This document shows positions 17,556-28,409 of a stretch of DNA of 64,000 nt, piece by piece. The notes below the pieces were generated by a model that had not been told where the DNA came from, ran no database searches, and worked only from the letters and a program-made list of their open reading frames with translations. The DNA is taken from NCBI RefSeq assembly GCF_003966565.1, contig NZ_AP018718.1, positions 2,108,001 to 2,172,000 of the forward strand, in the 5' to 3' direction. A program made the translations under genes and the position numbers. The DNA comes from Sulfuricystis multivorans. GTDB lineage: Bacteria; Pseudomonadota; Gammaproteobacteria; Burkholderiales; Rhodocyclaceae. Within the stretch, counting starts at the first letter, position 1, and every line of letters starts with the position of its first letter.

Positions 17556-19127
17556 ATGAAAGTCAAGCAAGCACTCATCAGCGTATCCGACAAGCATGGC
17601 GTGGTCGATTTCGCGCGCGAACTCGCCGCCTTGGGCATAAAGCTCCTCTCGACGGGTGGCACGGCGAAGCTTCTGCGCGAGGCAGGCCTTGCCGTCACCG
17701 ACATCGCCGACTACACCGGCTTTCCGGAAATGCTCGACGGCCGCGTGAAAACCCTGCACCCGAAGGTGCATGCCGGCATCCTCGCCATTCGCGGCAACGC
17801 GGCGCACGAGGCGACCTTGCAACAGCACGGCATCCCGACCATCGACCTCATCGTCGTCAATCTCTATCCATTCGAGCAGACCGTCGCCAGGAAAGATTGC
17901 ACGCTTTTCGAGGCGATCGAGAACATCGACATCGGCGGCCCGACCATGGTGCGCGCCGCGGCGAAGAATCACGGCGACGAGAACGGCGGTTGCGCGGTCG
18001 TCGTCGAACCGGCCGACTATCCAGCCATCCTCGCGGAGCTGAAGGCCAACGGCGGCAAGATCTGCGCTGCGACACGTTTTGCGCTGGCCAAAAAAGCCTT
18101 CGTGCATACCGCGCGCTATGATGCCGCCATCGCCAACTGGCTCACCCGCCTCGATGCGAACAATCAACCCACCGCTTTCCCGGAACGTCTGCAACTGGCC
18201 TTCGACAAGGTCGCCACTCTGCGCTACGGCGAGAACCCGCATCAGGCCGCCGCTTTTTATCGCGAACCGCAAACCGTGCCGGGCAGCATCGCCTCTTACC
18301 AGCAGCTGCAGGGCAAGGAGCTTTCCTATAACAACATCGCCGATGCCGATGCCGCCTGGGAATGCGTGAAAGCCTTCGACAGCACGGCCTGCGTGATCGT
18401 CAAGCATGCCAATCCCTGCGGCGTGGCGCTCGGCAAGACGGCCGAGGAAGCCTATCGCCGTGCCTTCAAGACCGACCCGGTCTCGGCCTTCGGCGGCATC
18501 ATCGCCTTCAACTGTCCGATCGACCAGGCGGCCGCCGAGGCGATCTCCGGCCAGTTCGCCGAGGTGATCATCGCGCCGGAAATCACCCCTCAGGCACGCG
18601 CGGTCTTCGTCGCCAAACAGAATCTGCGCGTGCTGATCGTGCCGCTGGGCAAAACTCCCGGCCAGCTCGATTTCAAGCGCGTCGGCGGGGGGCTGTTGGT
18701 GCAAACGGCAGACGAAGCACGTATCACCGCGGCCGATCTCAAGGTGGTCACCAAGCGCGTGCCGACGGAAGTCGAGATGCGCGATTTGCTGTTCGCCTGG
18801 CGGGTCGCCAAGTACGTCAAGTCCAACGCGATCGTCTATTGCAAGGACGAGATGACGGTCGGTGTCGGCGCAGGACAAATGAGCCGCGTCGATTCGGCGC
18901 GCATCGCCGCGATCAAGGCCGAGAACAACGGCCTCACCGTCAAGGGCGCGGTGGTGGCCTCCGACGCCTTCTTCCCGTTCCGCGACGGCCTCGACGTGCT
19001 CGCCCAGGCGGGCGCCACCGCGGTGATCCAGCCCGGCGGCTCGGTGCGTGATGCCGAGGTGATCGCCGCCGCCGACGAGCAGAACGTGGCGATGGTATTC
19101 ACGGGTTATCGTCATTTCAGGCATTGA
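17556..19127 (+). CDS. purH: Bifunctional AICAR transformylase / IMP cyclohydrolase
   Basis: PurH catalyses the last two steps of IMP synthesis. The 523-residue protein has the N-terminal cyclohydrolase (methylglyoxal-synthase-like) domain starting [17 protein letters not shown]. The C-terminal transformylase domain contains [14 protein letters not shown] and [19 protein letters not shown] upstream of the ATG is the ribosome-binding site. purD follows four bases after the stop, so both belong to one purine unit. Confidence 0.97.
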   Translation: MKVKQALISVSDKHGVVDFARELAALGIKLLSTGGTAKLLREAGLAVTDIADYTGFPEMLDGRVKTLHPKVHAGILAIRGNAAHEATLQQHGIPTIDLIVVNLYPFEQTVARKDCTLFEAIENIDIGGPTMVRAAAKNHGDENGGCAVVVEPADYPAILAELKANGGKICAATRFALAKKAFVHTARYDAAIANWLTRLDANNQPTAFPERLQLAFDKVATLRYGENPHQAAAFYREPQTVPGSIASYQQLQGKELSYNNIADADAAWECVKAFDSTACVIVKHANPCGVALGKTAEEAYRRAFKTDPVSAFGGIIAFNCPIDQAAAEAISGQFAEVIIAPEITPQARAVFVAKQNLRVLIVPLGKTPGQLDFKRVGGGLLVQTADEARITAADLKVVTKRVPTEVEMRDLLFAWRVAKYVKSNAIVYCKDEMTVGVGAGQMSRVDSARIAAIKAENNGLTVKGAVVASDAFFPFRDGLDVLAQAGATAVIQPGGSVRDAEVIAAADEQNVAMVFTGYRHFRH

Positions 19128-19131
19128 GATC

Positions 19132-20400
19132 ATGAAACTCCTCGTCATCGGTTCCGGCGGCCGCGAGCATGCACTGGCCTGGCGGCTGGCGCAGTCCGAC
19201 AAGGTGCAGAAGGTCTATGTTGCGCCGGGCAACGCTGGCACCGCGCATGAGGACGGACTGGAAAACCTGCCGCTCACGGCGATTGCCGACCTCGTCAGCT
19301 TCGCGCGGGAAAATTCCATCCATGCCACCGTCGTCGGTCCCGAAGCGCCGCTGGCCGCTGGGCTAGTCGATGCCTTCCGCGCCGCGGGCTTACGCATCTT
19401 CGGCCCGACCCAGGCGGCCGCACGGCTGGAAAGCTCGAAGGATTTCGCCAAGCAGTTCATGACCCGCCACGGCATCCCGACGGCGAAATTCCAGACCTTC
19501 AGCGATGCTGCCGCGGCACATGCCTATGTCGATCGGGCAGGCGCACCGATCGTCGTCAAGGCCGATGGTCTGGCCGCCGGCAAGGGGGTGGTGGTGGCAA
19601 TGAATCTCGCCGAGGCCCACCGCGCCATCGATGCGATGCTCGCCGGCAACCAGCTCGGTGAGGCCGGCCATCGTGTCGTCATCGAGGAATTCCTCGACGG
19701 CGAGGAGGCGAGCTTCATCGTCATGGCCGATGGCCATCACGCGCTGCCACTGGCGACCAGCCAGGATCACAAGCGTCTCAAGGACCACGACGAAGGCCCC
19801 AATACCGGCGGCATGGGCGCTTACTCGCCCGCGCCGGTCGTCACCCCCGAGGTGCATGCCCGCGCGATGCGCGAAGTGATCCTGCCTACCCTACGCGGCA
19901 TGGAGCAGGAGGGTCTTCTTTACACCGGCTTCCTCTACGCCGGTCTGATGATCCGGCCGGACGGCACGATTCGTGTGCTCGAATTCAACTGCCGCATGGG
20001 CGATCCGGAAACCCAGCCGATCATGCTGCGCCTGAAGAGCGATTTTGCCGACCTGGTGGATGCCGCGATCGACGGCAGGCTCGATCAGGTCGAGGCCGAA
20101 TGGGACCGCCGCGTGGCGCTCGGCGTCGTGCTCGCCGCGGCGGGCTATCCCGACCAGCCGAAAAAGGGCGACATCATCTCGGGGTTGCCGCGCCAGCTGC
20201 CGGATGCCCATGTGTTCCATGCCGGCACTGCGGAAAAGGACGGGCACATCGTCACCGCCGGCGGCCGGGTACTGTGCGTCACGGCGCTGGGCGAGACGGT
20301 GAAACTCGCGCACAAGCGCGCCTATGAGATCGCAGACGGCATCCGTTTCGAAGGCATGCAGTTCCGCCGCGACATAGGATTTCGCGCCCTCAAGCGCTAG
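19132..20400 (+). CDS. purD: Phosphoribosylamine--glycine ligase
   Basis: PurD ligates glycine to phosphoribosylamine with ATP. The 422-residue ATP-grasp protein begins [18 protein letters not shown]. It shows the ATP-binding segment [15 protein letters not shown] and the signature [11 protein letters not shown]. It directly follows purH and precedes hemF by 25 bases. Confidence 0.97.
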   Translation: MKLLVIGSGGREHALAWRLAQSDKVQKVYVAPGNAGTAHEDGLENLPLTAIADLVSFARENSIHATVVGPEAPLAAGLVDAFRAAGLRIFGPTQAAARLESSKDFAKQFMTRHGIPTAKFQTFSDAAAAHAYVDRAGAPIVVKADGLAAGKGVVVAMNLAEAHRAIDAMLAGNQLGEAGHRVVIEEFLDGEEASFIVMADGHHALPLATSQDHKRLKDHDEGPNTGGMGAYSPAPVVTPEVHARAMREVILPTLRGMEQEGLLYTGFLYAGLMIRPDGTIRVLEFNCRMGDPETQPIMLRLKSDFADLVDAAIDGRLDQVEAEWDRRVALGVVLAAAGYPDQPKKGDIISGLPRQLPDAHVFHAGTAEKDGHIVTAGGRVLCVTALGETVKLAHKRAYEIADGIRFEGMQFRRDIGFRALKR

Positions 20401-20425
20401 CCGGCCATCGTCCCTCGAGACGCTG

Positions 20426-21331
20426 ATGGACATCGTCGCCGTGCGCAACTACTTCACCGATCTTCAGGCGCGCATCGTCACCGCGTTGGCGGCGTTCGAC
20501 GGCCGTCCGTTCCGGCGCGATGGCTGGACACGGCAAGAGGGCGGGGGGGGCATCTCGATGCTGATCGAGGAAGGCGATTTCTTCGAGCGCGGCGGTGTCA
20601 ATTTTTCCCACGTCACCGGAAAAACCCTGCCCGCTTCCGCGACCGCGCATCGTCCCGAGCTCGCCGGCCGCCGCTGGGAAGCGCTGGGGGTGTCGTTGGT
20701 GCTGCATCCGCGTAACCCCTACTGCCCGACCGCCCACATGAACGTGCGCTGCTTCGTCGCGACGCAAGACGACGCAGCGCCCATTTGGTGGTTCGGCGGC
20801 GGCATGGATCTCACGCCTTATTACGGCTTTGCAGAAGACTGTGTCCATTTCCATCGCAGCTGCAAGGCCGCGCTCGATCCGTTCGGCGACGGAGTGCATG
20901 CGCGTTACAAGCAATGGTGCGACGACTATTTCTTTCTCAAGCACCGCAACGAGCCGCGCGGCATCGGCGGCATCTTCTTCGACGATCTGAACGAAGGCGG
21001 ATTCGAGCGTTGCTTCGCGCTCACCCGCAGCGTCGGCGATAGTTTCCTCGCTGCCTATCTGCCGATCTGTGAGCGGCGCCGCGCATTGCCCTACACCGAG
21101 CGGGAGCGCGATTTCCAGCTCTACCGCCGCGGCCGCTATGTCGAATTCAATCTGGTCTGGGATCGCGGCACGCTCTTTGGCCTGCAATCGGGCGGGCGCA
21201 GTGAGGCGATCCTGATGTCGCTGCCGCCCGTCGTCAAATGGCGCTACGACTGGCGCCCAGAGCCCGGCTCGGCCGAGGAAAGGCTCTATACCGAGTTCTT
21301 GCCGCCGCGCGACTGGCTGGCGGCCTCCTGA
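20426..21331 (+). CDS. hemF: Oxygen-dependent coproporphyrinogen-III oxidase
   Basis: HemF converts coproporphyrinogen III to protoporphyrinogen IX using O2 in the cytoplasm. The 301-residue protein carries [39 protein letters not shown] and [14 protein letters not shown]. Its presence indicates heme synthesis under oxic conditions. The last 46 bases overlap, on the opposite strand, the end of hemY. Confidence 0.96.
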   Translation: MDIVAVRNYFTDLQARIVTALAAFDGRPFRRDGWTRQEGGGGISMLIEEGDFFERGGVNFSHVTGKTLPASATAHRPELAGRRWEALGVSLVLHPRNPYCPTAHMNVRCFVATQDDAAPIWWFGGGMDLTPYYGFAEDCVHFHRSCKAALDPFGDGVHARYKQWCDDYFFLKHRNEPRGIGGIFFDDLNEGGFERCFALTRSVGDSFLAAYLPICERRRALPYTERERDFQLYRRGRYVEFNLVWDRGTLFGLQSGGRSEAILMSLPPVVKWRYDWRPEPGSAEERLYTEFLPPRDWLAAS

Positions 21332-22536
21332 CAGTCTGCCGCGGCACGATAGTGTCGATTGGCCTCATCCACCCGTTCCAGGCGATCGAACAGGCGCGCG
21401 AGCTCCAGATGCGCCTCGCAGCTAGGCTGCACGGCGAGCGCGGCCTCCAGATAGCTTTGCGCCTTGCCCCACAGCTCATGCCTGACACATAGACGGCCTA
21501 GCGCCAGGAGCAAGTCGGCATCCCGCGGGTGCGCGGCGAGCCACTTCTCGCATTTGGCGATGCGGCCGAGGACATCTCCCCCTGGGCAGGCGGCATAGTC
21601 TCTGATCAACGCCGGTTCCCAGGTCTCGTCGAGGAATTCTTCGACGAGCTCGGCGCATTCGGCGCAGGCACCAGCGGCCGCCAAGAGGCGGCTCGCCTTG
21701 ACGGCCAGCTCTTGATCGCGCCGTTCATCGGCTGTCATGCTGCGCCAGTGGCGCAGCAGTTGCGCCGGATCGTCTGCACATGCCTCGATCAGGCGACGCT
21801 GAGCCGCCAAGCGCAACGAGCGCGCCTGCTCGGGGGAGAGCGCATGGTGCTTTTCCAGCAGGCGCAAGATGCGCAGCACCTCCGCCCAGTTGCCTTCCTC
21901 CTGCGCCAGGCGCAAGGCGAGGCGTTGTACCGAAATCTGCCGCCGCTCCTTGGCAGTGAGCCGTTCGAGCGCCTGATGGGCGGCAGAGAAATCCCGACCA
22001 TCCAGGGCGATGGAGAGCTCGGCCATCAGCCGGGCCGTACGCCAGCCTGTTCCATCGAGGGCTTCCGCCTGTGTCTGCCAGCGGACGATGCGCGCCGGAT
22101 CGCGCAACGCATGCGCGGCCTTCAGGGCCACCAGCGCAACGAGGCCGGCTGTTGCCGCCTCACCGCGCTCCGCTGCCGGGCCAGGTGCACCGACTTTGCC
22201 GGGGGCGAATTCCTCGGCGAGCTTCAGCACCTGGCTGTAGCGGCCTTCCCAAAACAGCCGCAGCATGTCACTCGCCGTCCGTTCCCGGCGGGCACGGGCG
22301 CGCCGCGCCCGGTAGGCGGCGACGATCCCGGGCAGACGCAGCGTATTGACGATCAGGCGCAGCAGCAGATAGACCACCAGCAGCGCGGCAAGCTGCAGCA
22401 GGACGAACAGATTGAGCGAGAGCTCGACGCGCCAGGGTGGCAACACCCAGAGCACATAGCCGTCGGTCAGGCGGCCGAGCAGCGCGACGCCGATCGCCAG
22501 CGCCGCCAGAGTCAGGAACCAGAACAGCGTGCGCAT
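21286..22536 (-). CDS. hemY: HemY, TPR-containing inner-membrane protein of the hem operon
   Basis: HemY of this type is not protoporphyrinogen oxidase but a membrane TPR protein linked genetically to heme synthesis; its exact role is unsettled. The 416-residue product has two N-terminal membrane segments (about residues 3-20 and 40-62). A helical TPR-like cytoplasmic region follows, with repeats such as [19 protein letters not shown]. It is the last gene of hemC-hemD-hemX-hemY and ends inside hemF on the other strand. Confidence 0.88.
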   Translation of the reverse strand: MRTLFWFLTLAALAIGVALLGRLTDGYVLWVLPPWRVELSLNLFVLLQLAALLVVYLLLRLIVNTLRLPGIVAAYRARRARARRERTASDMLRLFWEGRYSQVLKLAEEFAPGKVGAPGPAAERGEAATAGLVALVALKAAHALRDPARIVRWQTQAEALDGTGWRTARLMAELSIALDGRDFSAAHQALERLTAKERRQISVQRLALRLAQEEGNWAEVLRILRLLEKHHALSPEQARSLRLAAQRRLIEACADDPAQLLRHWRSMTADERRDQELAVKASRLLAAAGACAECAELVEEFLDETWEPALIRDYAACPGGDVLGRIAKCEKWLAAHPRDADLLLALGRLCVRHELWGKAQSYLEAALAVQPSCEAHLELARLFDRLERVDEANRHYRAAADCQEAASQSRGGKNSV

Positions 22537-22543
22537 CGTCGGG

Positions 22544-23662
22544 TCATTTCGCCGTGCCGCGCTCGCGACCCAGCTTGAAATTGCGCAGCGCGGCGAGCGT
22601 CTCGTTGATATCCGCCGGCGCCCTCATCACGTCGAGCTTCTCCAGTCCGCGTAGCGTAGCGAGTGCTTCCTGCACGGCCGGGGCGCGCGTATCGAAATAT
22701 CGATCGAGCCAGGCGGCGGCTTGCTGCAGGTCATTGCGGAAGCCATGCGCGTTGCGCGCGAGCAGCGCCAGACGGGCCGACAGCAGGCGCAGCCGCAGGT
22801 TCTCGCGCAGGAAGAACGCCTCACGTGGCGCCAGCAGCCCGGGATCGGGGGTGTCGATGCGCTCGATGCGCACCAGCTGGCGCAGTTCGTGCCAGACATC
22901 ACTCAGCCACGCCGACAGCATGCCCTGCCAGCCGGGTGCGGCGGCAGGCAGCGCTGGCGTACTGCCTGCCGCAGCGTGTCCCGCCTTGGCGGCAGGCGCC
23001 GGGCGACGCTCGAAAGCGAGTGGCAGGCTCGGCACCGCATTGATCAGACCGTCGAGCTTGAGCGCGATACCGGTGACATCGGCGCTGGGCAGCGCCTTCA
23101 AGCGCTCGATGTCGCGGTTGATCAGTTTGCGCAGCGGAGCAAACTGCGGCTGGGCGCTTTGCGCCAGGCGCGCCTCGGCGCCCGAGAGGGCGATCAGCGC
23201 CGCCTCGACGTTGCCGGCGAGCTGCAGCTGTTGTTGAGCGATGCTCACTGCCTGCTCGACTTCCGCCAGCAGCCGGTCTTCGCGACTCTTCGACAGTTCC
23301 TGATAGATCGCCGCGAGCGCGATCTGCTGGCTCTGCATCTCGGCGAGCTGCGCTTCGAGGGCGCCGACCTTGGCTTGCAGTGCGTCGAGCGTCTCGCGGT
23401 TGCCCCGGGCGCTGGCGAGGACCTCGCCCAGCCGCGTATCGCTCTCGGCCAGCCGCCGCGCCAGCTCTGCGCGCGTCGCCTCGACGCGCTGCTCGACTCG
23501 CCAGGCGAACCATGCGGTCGCCAAGAGGCCGAACAGGGCCATGAGCGCCATCCACAGCGCCCACGGCAGGGGTCTGCCCACCTTCTGCTGCGCTCGTCGT
23601 TCCGTCTGCCGTTCGGCGGGCGGGGGGGAGGTGAGAGCGGGGGTCTCGGTCTGATCGTTCAT
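22544..23662 (-). CDS. hemX: HemX-family membrane protein
   Basis: HemX is a bitopic inner-membrane protein encoded with hemC and hemD; its catalytic annotation as a methyltransferase in some databases is doubtful. From the ATG at 23662 (372 residues) there is a hydrophilic N terminus and one membrane segment near residues 25-50 (ALWMALMALFGLLATAWFAW). A coiled-coil stretch (RLAESDTRLGEVLASARGN onward) and a periplasmic helical domain follow. The ATG overlaps the hemD stop by three bases. A longer upstream frame is out of context and rejected. Confidence 0.88.
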   Translation of the reverse strand: MNDQTETPALTSPPPAERQTERRAQQKVGRPLPWALWMALMALFGLLATAWFAWRVEQRVEATRAELARRLAESDTRLGEVLASARGNRETLDALQAKVGALEAQLAEMQSQQIALAAIYQELSKSREDRLLAEVEQAVSIAQQQLQLAGNVEAALIALSGAEARLAQSAQPQFAPLRKLINRDIERLKALPSADVTGIALKLDGLINAVPSLPLAFERRPAPAAKAGHAAAGSTPALPAAAPGWQGMLSAWLSDVWHELRQLVRIERIDTPDPGLLAPREAFFLRENLRLRLLSARLALLARNAHGFRNDLQQAAAWLDRYFDTRAPAVQEALATLRGLEKLDVMRAPADINETLAALRNFKLGRERGTAK

Positions 23663-24501
23663 GAGCGTGAATAATAGTCGGTCAAACCGGCGAGCAATCC
23701 CGCGTCGGCGGGACCAGTCAGAATGACATGAGAGAGACCGAGCGCACGCGCCTGCTCGGCGATGCGGGCATGGGGCACGAAAGTCGGCGTCTTTTTCAGC
23801 CAGCTCTGACCGAGCTTGCCGATCATCTCCCACAGATTGCGCAGCCCTTCGCTGCTGGTCACGGTGATCGCGTCGAGCCGTCCTTCCTGCCACAGACGCA
23901 AGAGCGGCGCCGGGTCGAGCGCGGGTTTGACGCGGCGGTAACAGGTGACGTAATCGACCGTGGCGCCACGGGCCTTCAAGCCGTCGCCAAACAGATCGCG
24001 CCCGCCATCCCCCCGGAAGATGACCACGCGTTTGCCCGCGACAGCGGCGAATTCGGGCAGCGCCAGCAATGCCTCGGAATCGAAGCGCTCCTGCGGCGCG
24101 ACGACGTTCGTGATGCCATGCGCCGCCAGCGCCTGTTCGCTGCTCTTACCGACGGTGGCGACACGCACCCCGGCAGGCCAGGCACGTTCGGCGAGGATCA
24201 CGGCGAGCGCCTTGTCGACCGCGTTGGGACTGACGAACACCGCCCAGTCGTAACCGTCGAGGCGGATCGCCGCGTCGAGGATCGGGGTCGGATCGTCGAT
24301 CTCCTCGATCGCCAGCACCGGGAACAGCACCGGATGGGCGCCGAGCGCGCTAAGCATCTCGGCCAGATGCGCCGCCTGGCCGGCCGGGCGCGTGACGACG
24401 ATGTGCCGTCCTGCCAGCGCGGACTTTTGCCCGCCCCCCTTCGCCCCCCTCCTGGGGGGTTCCTGCTTGCTCGCTACGCTCGATATCACGGGCGTCTCCA
24501 T
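23659..24501 (-). CDS. hemD: Uroporphyrinogen-III synthase
   Basis: HemD cyclises hydroxymethylbilane with ring-D inversion. The conserved part begins near ALAGRHIVVTRPAGQA and includes VSPNAVDKAL and ITVTSSEGLRNLW. The start is uncertain. ATG 24501 gives 280 residues, while GTG 24489 has GGAGA six bases upstream and may be the real one. The first 30 residues (PPRRGAKGGG region) come from a GC-palindromic stretch and are probably not part of the enzyme fold. It lies 76 bases after hemC. Confidence 0.88.
   Translation of the reverse strand: METPVISSVASKQEPPRRGAKGGGQKSALAGRHIVVTRPAGQAAHLAEMLSALGAHPVLFPVLAIEEIDDPTPILDAAIRLDGYDWAVFVSPNAVDKALAVILAERAWPAGVRVATVGKSSEQALAAHGITNVVAPQERFDSEALLALPEFAAVAGKRVVIFRGDGGRDLFGDGLKARGATVDYVTCYRRVKPALDPAPLLRLWQEGRLDAITVTSSEGLRNLWEMIGKLGQSWLKKTPTFVPHARIAEQARALGLSHVILTGPADAGLLAGLTDYYSRS
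24444..24459. repeat. REP-like GC hairpin at the 5' end of hemD
   Basis: CCCCCC-TCCT-GGGGGG is a perfect six-base stem with a four-base loop. A further run of six C at 24433-24438 repeats the left arm. It lies in the first codons of hemD and resembles short GC-rich extragenic palindromes common in Proteobacteria. Only one copy of this exact form was noticed here. Confidence 0.45.
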
Positions 24502-24577
24502 ATAACTATCGAAGCGGCTTGCGGCTTCGCCGCGTGCCGCGTTTGCTTGGGGCGGCCCGGCGCAAACACTGCGTTGT

Positions 24578-25507
24578 TCACGGCAGGGCGGCGAGGATCT
24601 CATCGGCACCCCGCGCGCGCAGATCGGCGACGAGCGCAAGACCCAAGCCTTCCGGATCGGCCGCCGGGCCACTGCGTTCGGCGCGGGCGATGCGTGTGCC
24701 ATCGGGGATTGCCACCAACCCGGTCAAATGCAACCTGCCAGCGTCGAATTCGGCATAGGCGCCGAGCGGCACTTCGCAGCTACCGGCCAACGCGCGCGAC
24801 ACGGCCCGTTCGGCGCGCACGCAGGCCGCCGTGGCAGGATCGTTCAATGGTGCCAGCCAGGCGGCAATCTCGGGACGGGAGGACAGCGCCTCTATCCCCA
24901 ACGCCCCCTGCCCTGCCGCAGGCAGCGAAATATCGGGAGGGATCGTCGAGCGGATGCGCGTTCCCAAGCCGAGGCGCGTAAGGCCGGCGGCAGCGAGGAT
25001 GATCGCATCGTATTGGCCCTCGTCGAGCTTGCGCAGACGCGTATCCAGGTTGCCGCGCAGGCTCGAGACCGCAAGATAGGGATAGCGAGCCCGCAACTGC
25101 GCTTCGCGCCGCAGGCTGGAAGTGCCGACCACCGCGCCCGGCGGCAAGTCTTCGAGGCGCTCGAACTTGTTGGAGACGAAGGCATCCAAAGGCAGCTCGC
25201 GGGGACCGATCGCGACCAGCGCAAATTCGGGCGCGAGCACCATCGGCACGTCCTTCATCGAATGCACGGCGACATCGGCACGACCGTCGATGAGCGCGGT
25301 TTCCAGCTCCTTGACGAACAGGCCCTTGCCGCCCACCTTGGCGAGCGGCTTGTCGAGGATCTGGTCGCCGCGCGTGGTCATGCCGAGGATCTCGATGTGA
25401 CAGGCCGGATATAATTGCAGCAAAAGGCTGCGCACGTGTTCCGCCTGCCACAGGGCCAGGCGCGATTCACGGGTAGCAATAACGATGCGTTCAGGGGGCG
25501 TGGTCAC
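24578..25507 (-). CDS. hemC: Hydroxymethylbilane synthase (porphobilinogen deaminase)
   Basis: HemC polymerises four porphobilinogens onto a dipyrromethane cofactor. The 309-residue protein shows [23 protein letters not shown] and [11 protein letters not shown]. The cofactor-binding cysteine is in [12 protein letters not shown]. It is the first gene of the minus-strand hem operon and diverges from ppc with only 26 bases between the two starts, so their promoters must overlap each other or the coding ends. Confidence 0.96.
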   Translation of the reverse strand: MTTPPERIVIATRESRLALWQAEHVRSLLLQLYPACHIEILGMTTRGDQILDKPLAKVGGKGLFVKELETALIDGRADVAVHSMKDVPMVLAPEFALVAIGPRELPLDAFVSNKFERLEDLPPGAVVGTSSLRREAQLRARYPYLAVSSLRGNLDTRLRKLDEGQYDAIILAAAGLTRLGLGTRIRSTIPPDISLPAAGQGALGIEALSSRPEIAAWLAPLNDPATAACVRAERAVSRALAGSCEVPLGAYAEFDAGRLHLTGLVAIPDGTRIARAERSGPAADPEGLGLALVADLRARGADEILAALP

Positions 25508-25533
25508 TTGATTTCCGATGATCGAAAAAAACC

Positions 25534-28323
25534 GTGAACGATTCAGCCGCAGCCAAATCTTCGTTGGGCGGAAATTCTAGCATTCGCCCGACATCTACCC
25601 CCGCCGACAAGGACGCGCCGCTGATTGCCGACATCCGCCTGCTCGGGCGGCTGCTCGGCGAGGTGATCCGCGACCAGGAAGGCGATCAGATGTTTGCCAT
25701 CGTCGAGAAGATCCGCACCTTGTCGGTGCGGCTCCATCGAAGCTGTGAGGCAGCGCCCCGGGCCGAGCTCGAAACCCTGCTCGACAGTCTGACGCGCGAG
25801 CAGACCAATCTCGTCGTGCGCGCCTTCAGCTACTTCTCCCATCTGGCCAACATCGCCGAGGACCAGCACCACATCCGGCGCGCCCGCGCCCATCGGCTCT
25901 CCGGCTCGCCCCCGCGCGCAGGCAGCATCGCTCATGCGATGGCGCGCGCTACCTCACTGGGCATCGGCGAAGACAAGCTCGCCGGCTTTTTCGCCACCGC
26001 CTTCGTCTCACCGGTGCTCACCGCGCATCCCACCGAGGTGCAGAGAAAGAGCATCCTCGATCGCGAATGGACGATCGCCCGGCTGCTCGACGCGCGCGAC
26101 CGTCAGCCGCTGACACCGGAGGAACTCGCCGAGAACGAGGAGTCCTTGCGCCGCGCGATCCTGATCCTCTGGCAGACGCGCATGCTGCGCACCGCGAAGC
26201 TTACGGTGATGGACGAGGTCAACAACGCGCTCTCGTTCTACGACATCACCTTCCTGCGCACCCTGCCGCGCCTGCACAACGATATCGAAGATCGGCTCGG
26301 ATCGCCCCTGCCTGCTTTCCTGAAGCCCGGCTCATGGATCGGTGGCGACCGCGACGGGAATCCCTTCGTCACCGCCGAAATCCTCGAGAAAGCGCTGAAT
26401 GCGCAAAGCCGCAAGGCTTTCGCCTTCTATCTCGAACAGACGCATCTTTTGGGCGGCGAACTTTCCAGCTCGGCGCTGCTGGTCGATGTTTCGGACGAGC
26501 TGCGTCGACTGGCCGCCGCCTCGCCCGACCGCAACCCACACCGTGACGACGAGCCTTACCGGCGTGCGCTGATCGGCATCTACGCACGGCTGGCCGCCAC
26601 CGCCCGTGGCCTCGACTACATGGAAGCGCTGCGCCATCCGGTGGCCGAGGCGCCTCCCTACGCCGATTGCAGCGAATTCGCCGCCGATCTCGACGTCATC
26701 GATCGCTCGCTGCAGGCCAACCGTTCGAAGCTGCTATCGCGCGGCCGCCTGCGCCGGCTGCGGCGCGCCGTCGAAATCTTCGGCTTCCATCTCGCGCCGC
26801 TCGATCTGCGGCAAAACTCGGAAGTGCATCAGCGCACCGTCCATGAACTCTTCGAGACCGCGCGGCCCGGCACCGACTATGCCGGCCGCAGCGAAGAGGG
26901 CAAGATCGCGCTGCTGCTCGCGGAGCTGGCCACGCCGCGACTGCTCGCCTCGCCTTATTTCGCCTATTCCGAGGAGACCGCGAGCGAACTGGCGATCTTC
27001 CATGCCGCGCGGAAGATGCAGCACCGCTATGGCAAGGCGGCGATCCAGAACGTCATCATCTCGAAGTCCGAAGGCGTCTCCGACATCCTCGAAGTGGCGC
27101 TGCTGCTCAAGGAAGCCGGTCTGCTGCGCCCGCGCGAAGGGGAGCTCGACGTCAATATCGTGCCGCTGTTCGAGACCATCGACGACCTGGAACGCTGCGG
27201 CGCGGTGATGGATCGGCTCTTTTCGCTGCCTGCCTATCGACGCCTCCTGGAGAGCCGCGGCATGCTCCAGGAAGTGATGCTCGGCTATTCCGACAGCAAC
27301 AAGGATGGCGGTTTTTTGATGTCGAACTGGGCGCTCTACCGCGCCGAGATCACGCTCGTCGAGGTGTTTCGCATGCGCGGTGTGAAATTGCGCCTGTTCC
27401 ACGGCCGTGGCGGCACCGTCGGCCGCGGCGGCGGCCCCAGCTACCAGGCGATCCTCGCCCAACCGGCCGGCGCCGTGCAAGGCGCGATCCGCATCACCGA
27501 GCAGGGCGAGGTGATCGCCTCGAAATATGCCAACCCGGAACTCGGGCGGCGCAATCTCGAAGTGCTGGTCGCCGCCACCCTCGAAGCGACATTGTTGCCG
27601 CACGAGTACGACGACCCGCAAGCGGAATGCCTTGCCGCGATGGCGGAACTTGCCGAGAGCGCTTTCGCCGCCTATCGCGCGCTGGTCTATGAAACGCCCG
27701 GCTTCGAGGAGTACTTCTGGGAATCGACCGTGATCGGCGAAATCGCGCAGCTCAACATCGGCAGCCGGCCCGCCGCGCGCAAACGGACACGCGCGATCGC
27801 CGATTTGCGGGCAATCCCCTGGGTGTTCTCCTGGGCGCAATGCCGGCTGATGCTGCCTGGCTGGTATGGCTTCGGCAGCGCTTTTCGCGCCTTTCAGGAA
27901 AAGCGCGAAGGCCAGGGCCTACCGCTCCTCCAGCGCATGTATCGCGAGTGGGGTTTCTTCCACACCATGCTCTCCAACATGGACATGCTGCTCGCCAAGA
28001 CCGACATCGCGCTGGCCGAGCGTTACGCCGGCTTGGTGCGCGACGAAACCCTGCGCAGGACGATCTTCGGCCGCATCGAGGCCGAGTGGCAGGAAACCGT
28101 CGCCGCGCTGCTGGCGATCACCGGCCAACGCGAGCTGCTCGACGGCAATCCATTGCTCAAACGCTCGCTCGCCAACCGCCGCCCCTACATCGATCCGCTC
28201 AATCACCTGCAAGTCGAGCTGCTGCGCCGTTACCGCGCCGGACAAAACGAGGATGCGCGCGTCAAGAGCGGCATCCATCTGACCATCAACGGCATCGCCG
28301 CGGGTCTGCGCAACAGCGGCTGA
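25534..28323 (+). CDS. ppc: Phosphoenolpyruvate carboxylase
   Basis: Ppc carboxylates phosphoenolpyruvate to oxaloacetate, an anaplerotic reaction. The 929-residue protein carries the catalytic histidine motif [11 protein letters not shown], the glycine-rich [14 protein letters not shown], and [11 protein letters not shown]. It ends NSG, close to the usual C terminus (NTG). The start is taken as GTG 25534; the low-complexity first 30 residues leave some doubt. It faces pyc, the other oxaloacetate-forming carboxylase. Confidence 0.96.
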   Translation: MNDSAAAKSSLGGNSSIRPTSTPADKDAPLIADIRLLGRLLGEVIRDQEGDQMFAIVEKIRTLSVRLHRSCEAAPRAELETLLDSLTREQTNLVVRAFSYFSHLANIAEDQHHIRRARAHRLSGSPPRAGSIAHAMARATSLGIGEDKLAGFFATAFVSPVLTAHPTEVQRKSILDREWTIARLLDARDRQPLTPEELAENEESLRRAILILWQTRMLRTAKLTVMDEVNNALSFYDITFLRTLPRLHNDIEDRLGSPLPAFLKPGSWIGGDRDGNPFVTAEILEKALNAQSRKAFAFYLEQTHLLGGELSSSALLVDVSDELRRLAAASPDRNPHRDDEPYRRALIGIYARLAATARGLDYMEALRHPVAEAPPYADCSEFAADLDVIDRSLQANRSKLLSRGRLRRLRRAVEIFGFHLAPLDLRQNSEVHQRTVHELFETARPGTDYAGRSEEGKIALLLAELATPRLLASPYFAYSEETASELAIFHAARKMQHRYGKAAIQNVIISKSEGVSDILEVALLLKEAGLLRPREGELDVNIVPLFETIDDLERCGAVMDRLFSLPAYRRLLESRGMLQEVMLGYSDSNKDGGFLMSNWALYRAEITLVEVFRMRGVKLRLFHGRGGTVGRGGGPSYQAILAQPAGAVQGAIRITEQGEVIASKYANPELGRRNLEVLVAATLEATLLPHEYDDPQAECLAAMAELAESAFAAYRALVYETPGFEEYFWESTVIGEIAQLNIGSRPAARKRTRAIADLRAIPWVFSWAQCRLMLPGWYGFGSAFRAFQEKREGQGLPLLQRMYREWGFFHTMLSNMDMLLAKTDIALAERYAGLVRDETLRRTIFGRIEAEWQETVAALLAITGQRELLDGNPLLKRSLANRRPYIDPLNHLQVELLRRYRAGQNEDARVKSGIHLTINGIAAGLRNSG

Positions 28324-28409
28324 GGCCGCAGCGCACCCGCTTGGGGAGCGGTCAGTCTTCAGGCATTTCCCGCAAATAGTCGGCGCTGACGAAACGGCAC
28401 CTTTCGCCA

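Noticed and set aside
20532-20540. G8 run in hemF as a second phase-variation tract
   Set aside because: It is short and encodes the conserved EGGGG motif of the enzyme; slippage would inactivate a core heme enzyme.
28324-28409. A gene fragment or terminator between ppc and pyc
   Set aside because: Only a short uninterrupted frame of about 20 codons without a start was seen, and no stem-loop with a T run.
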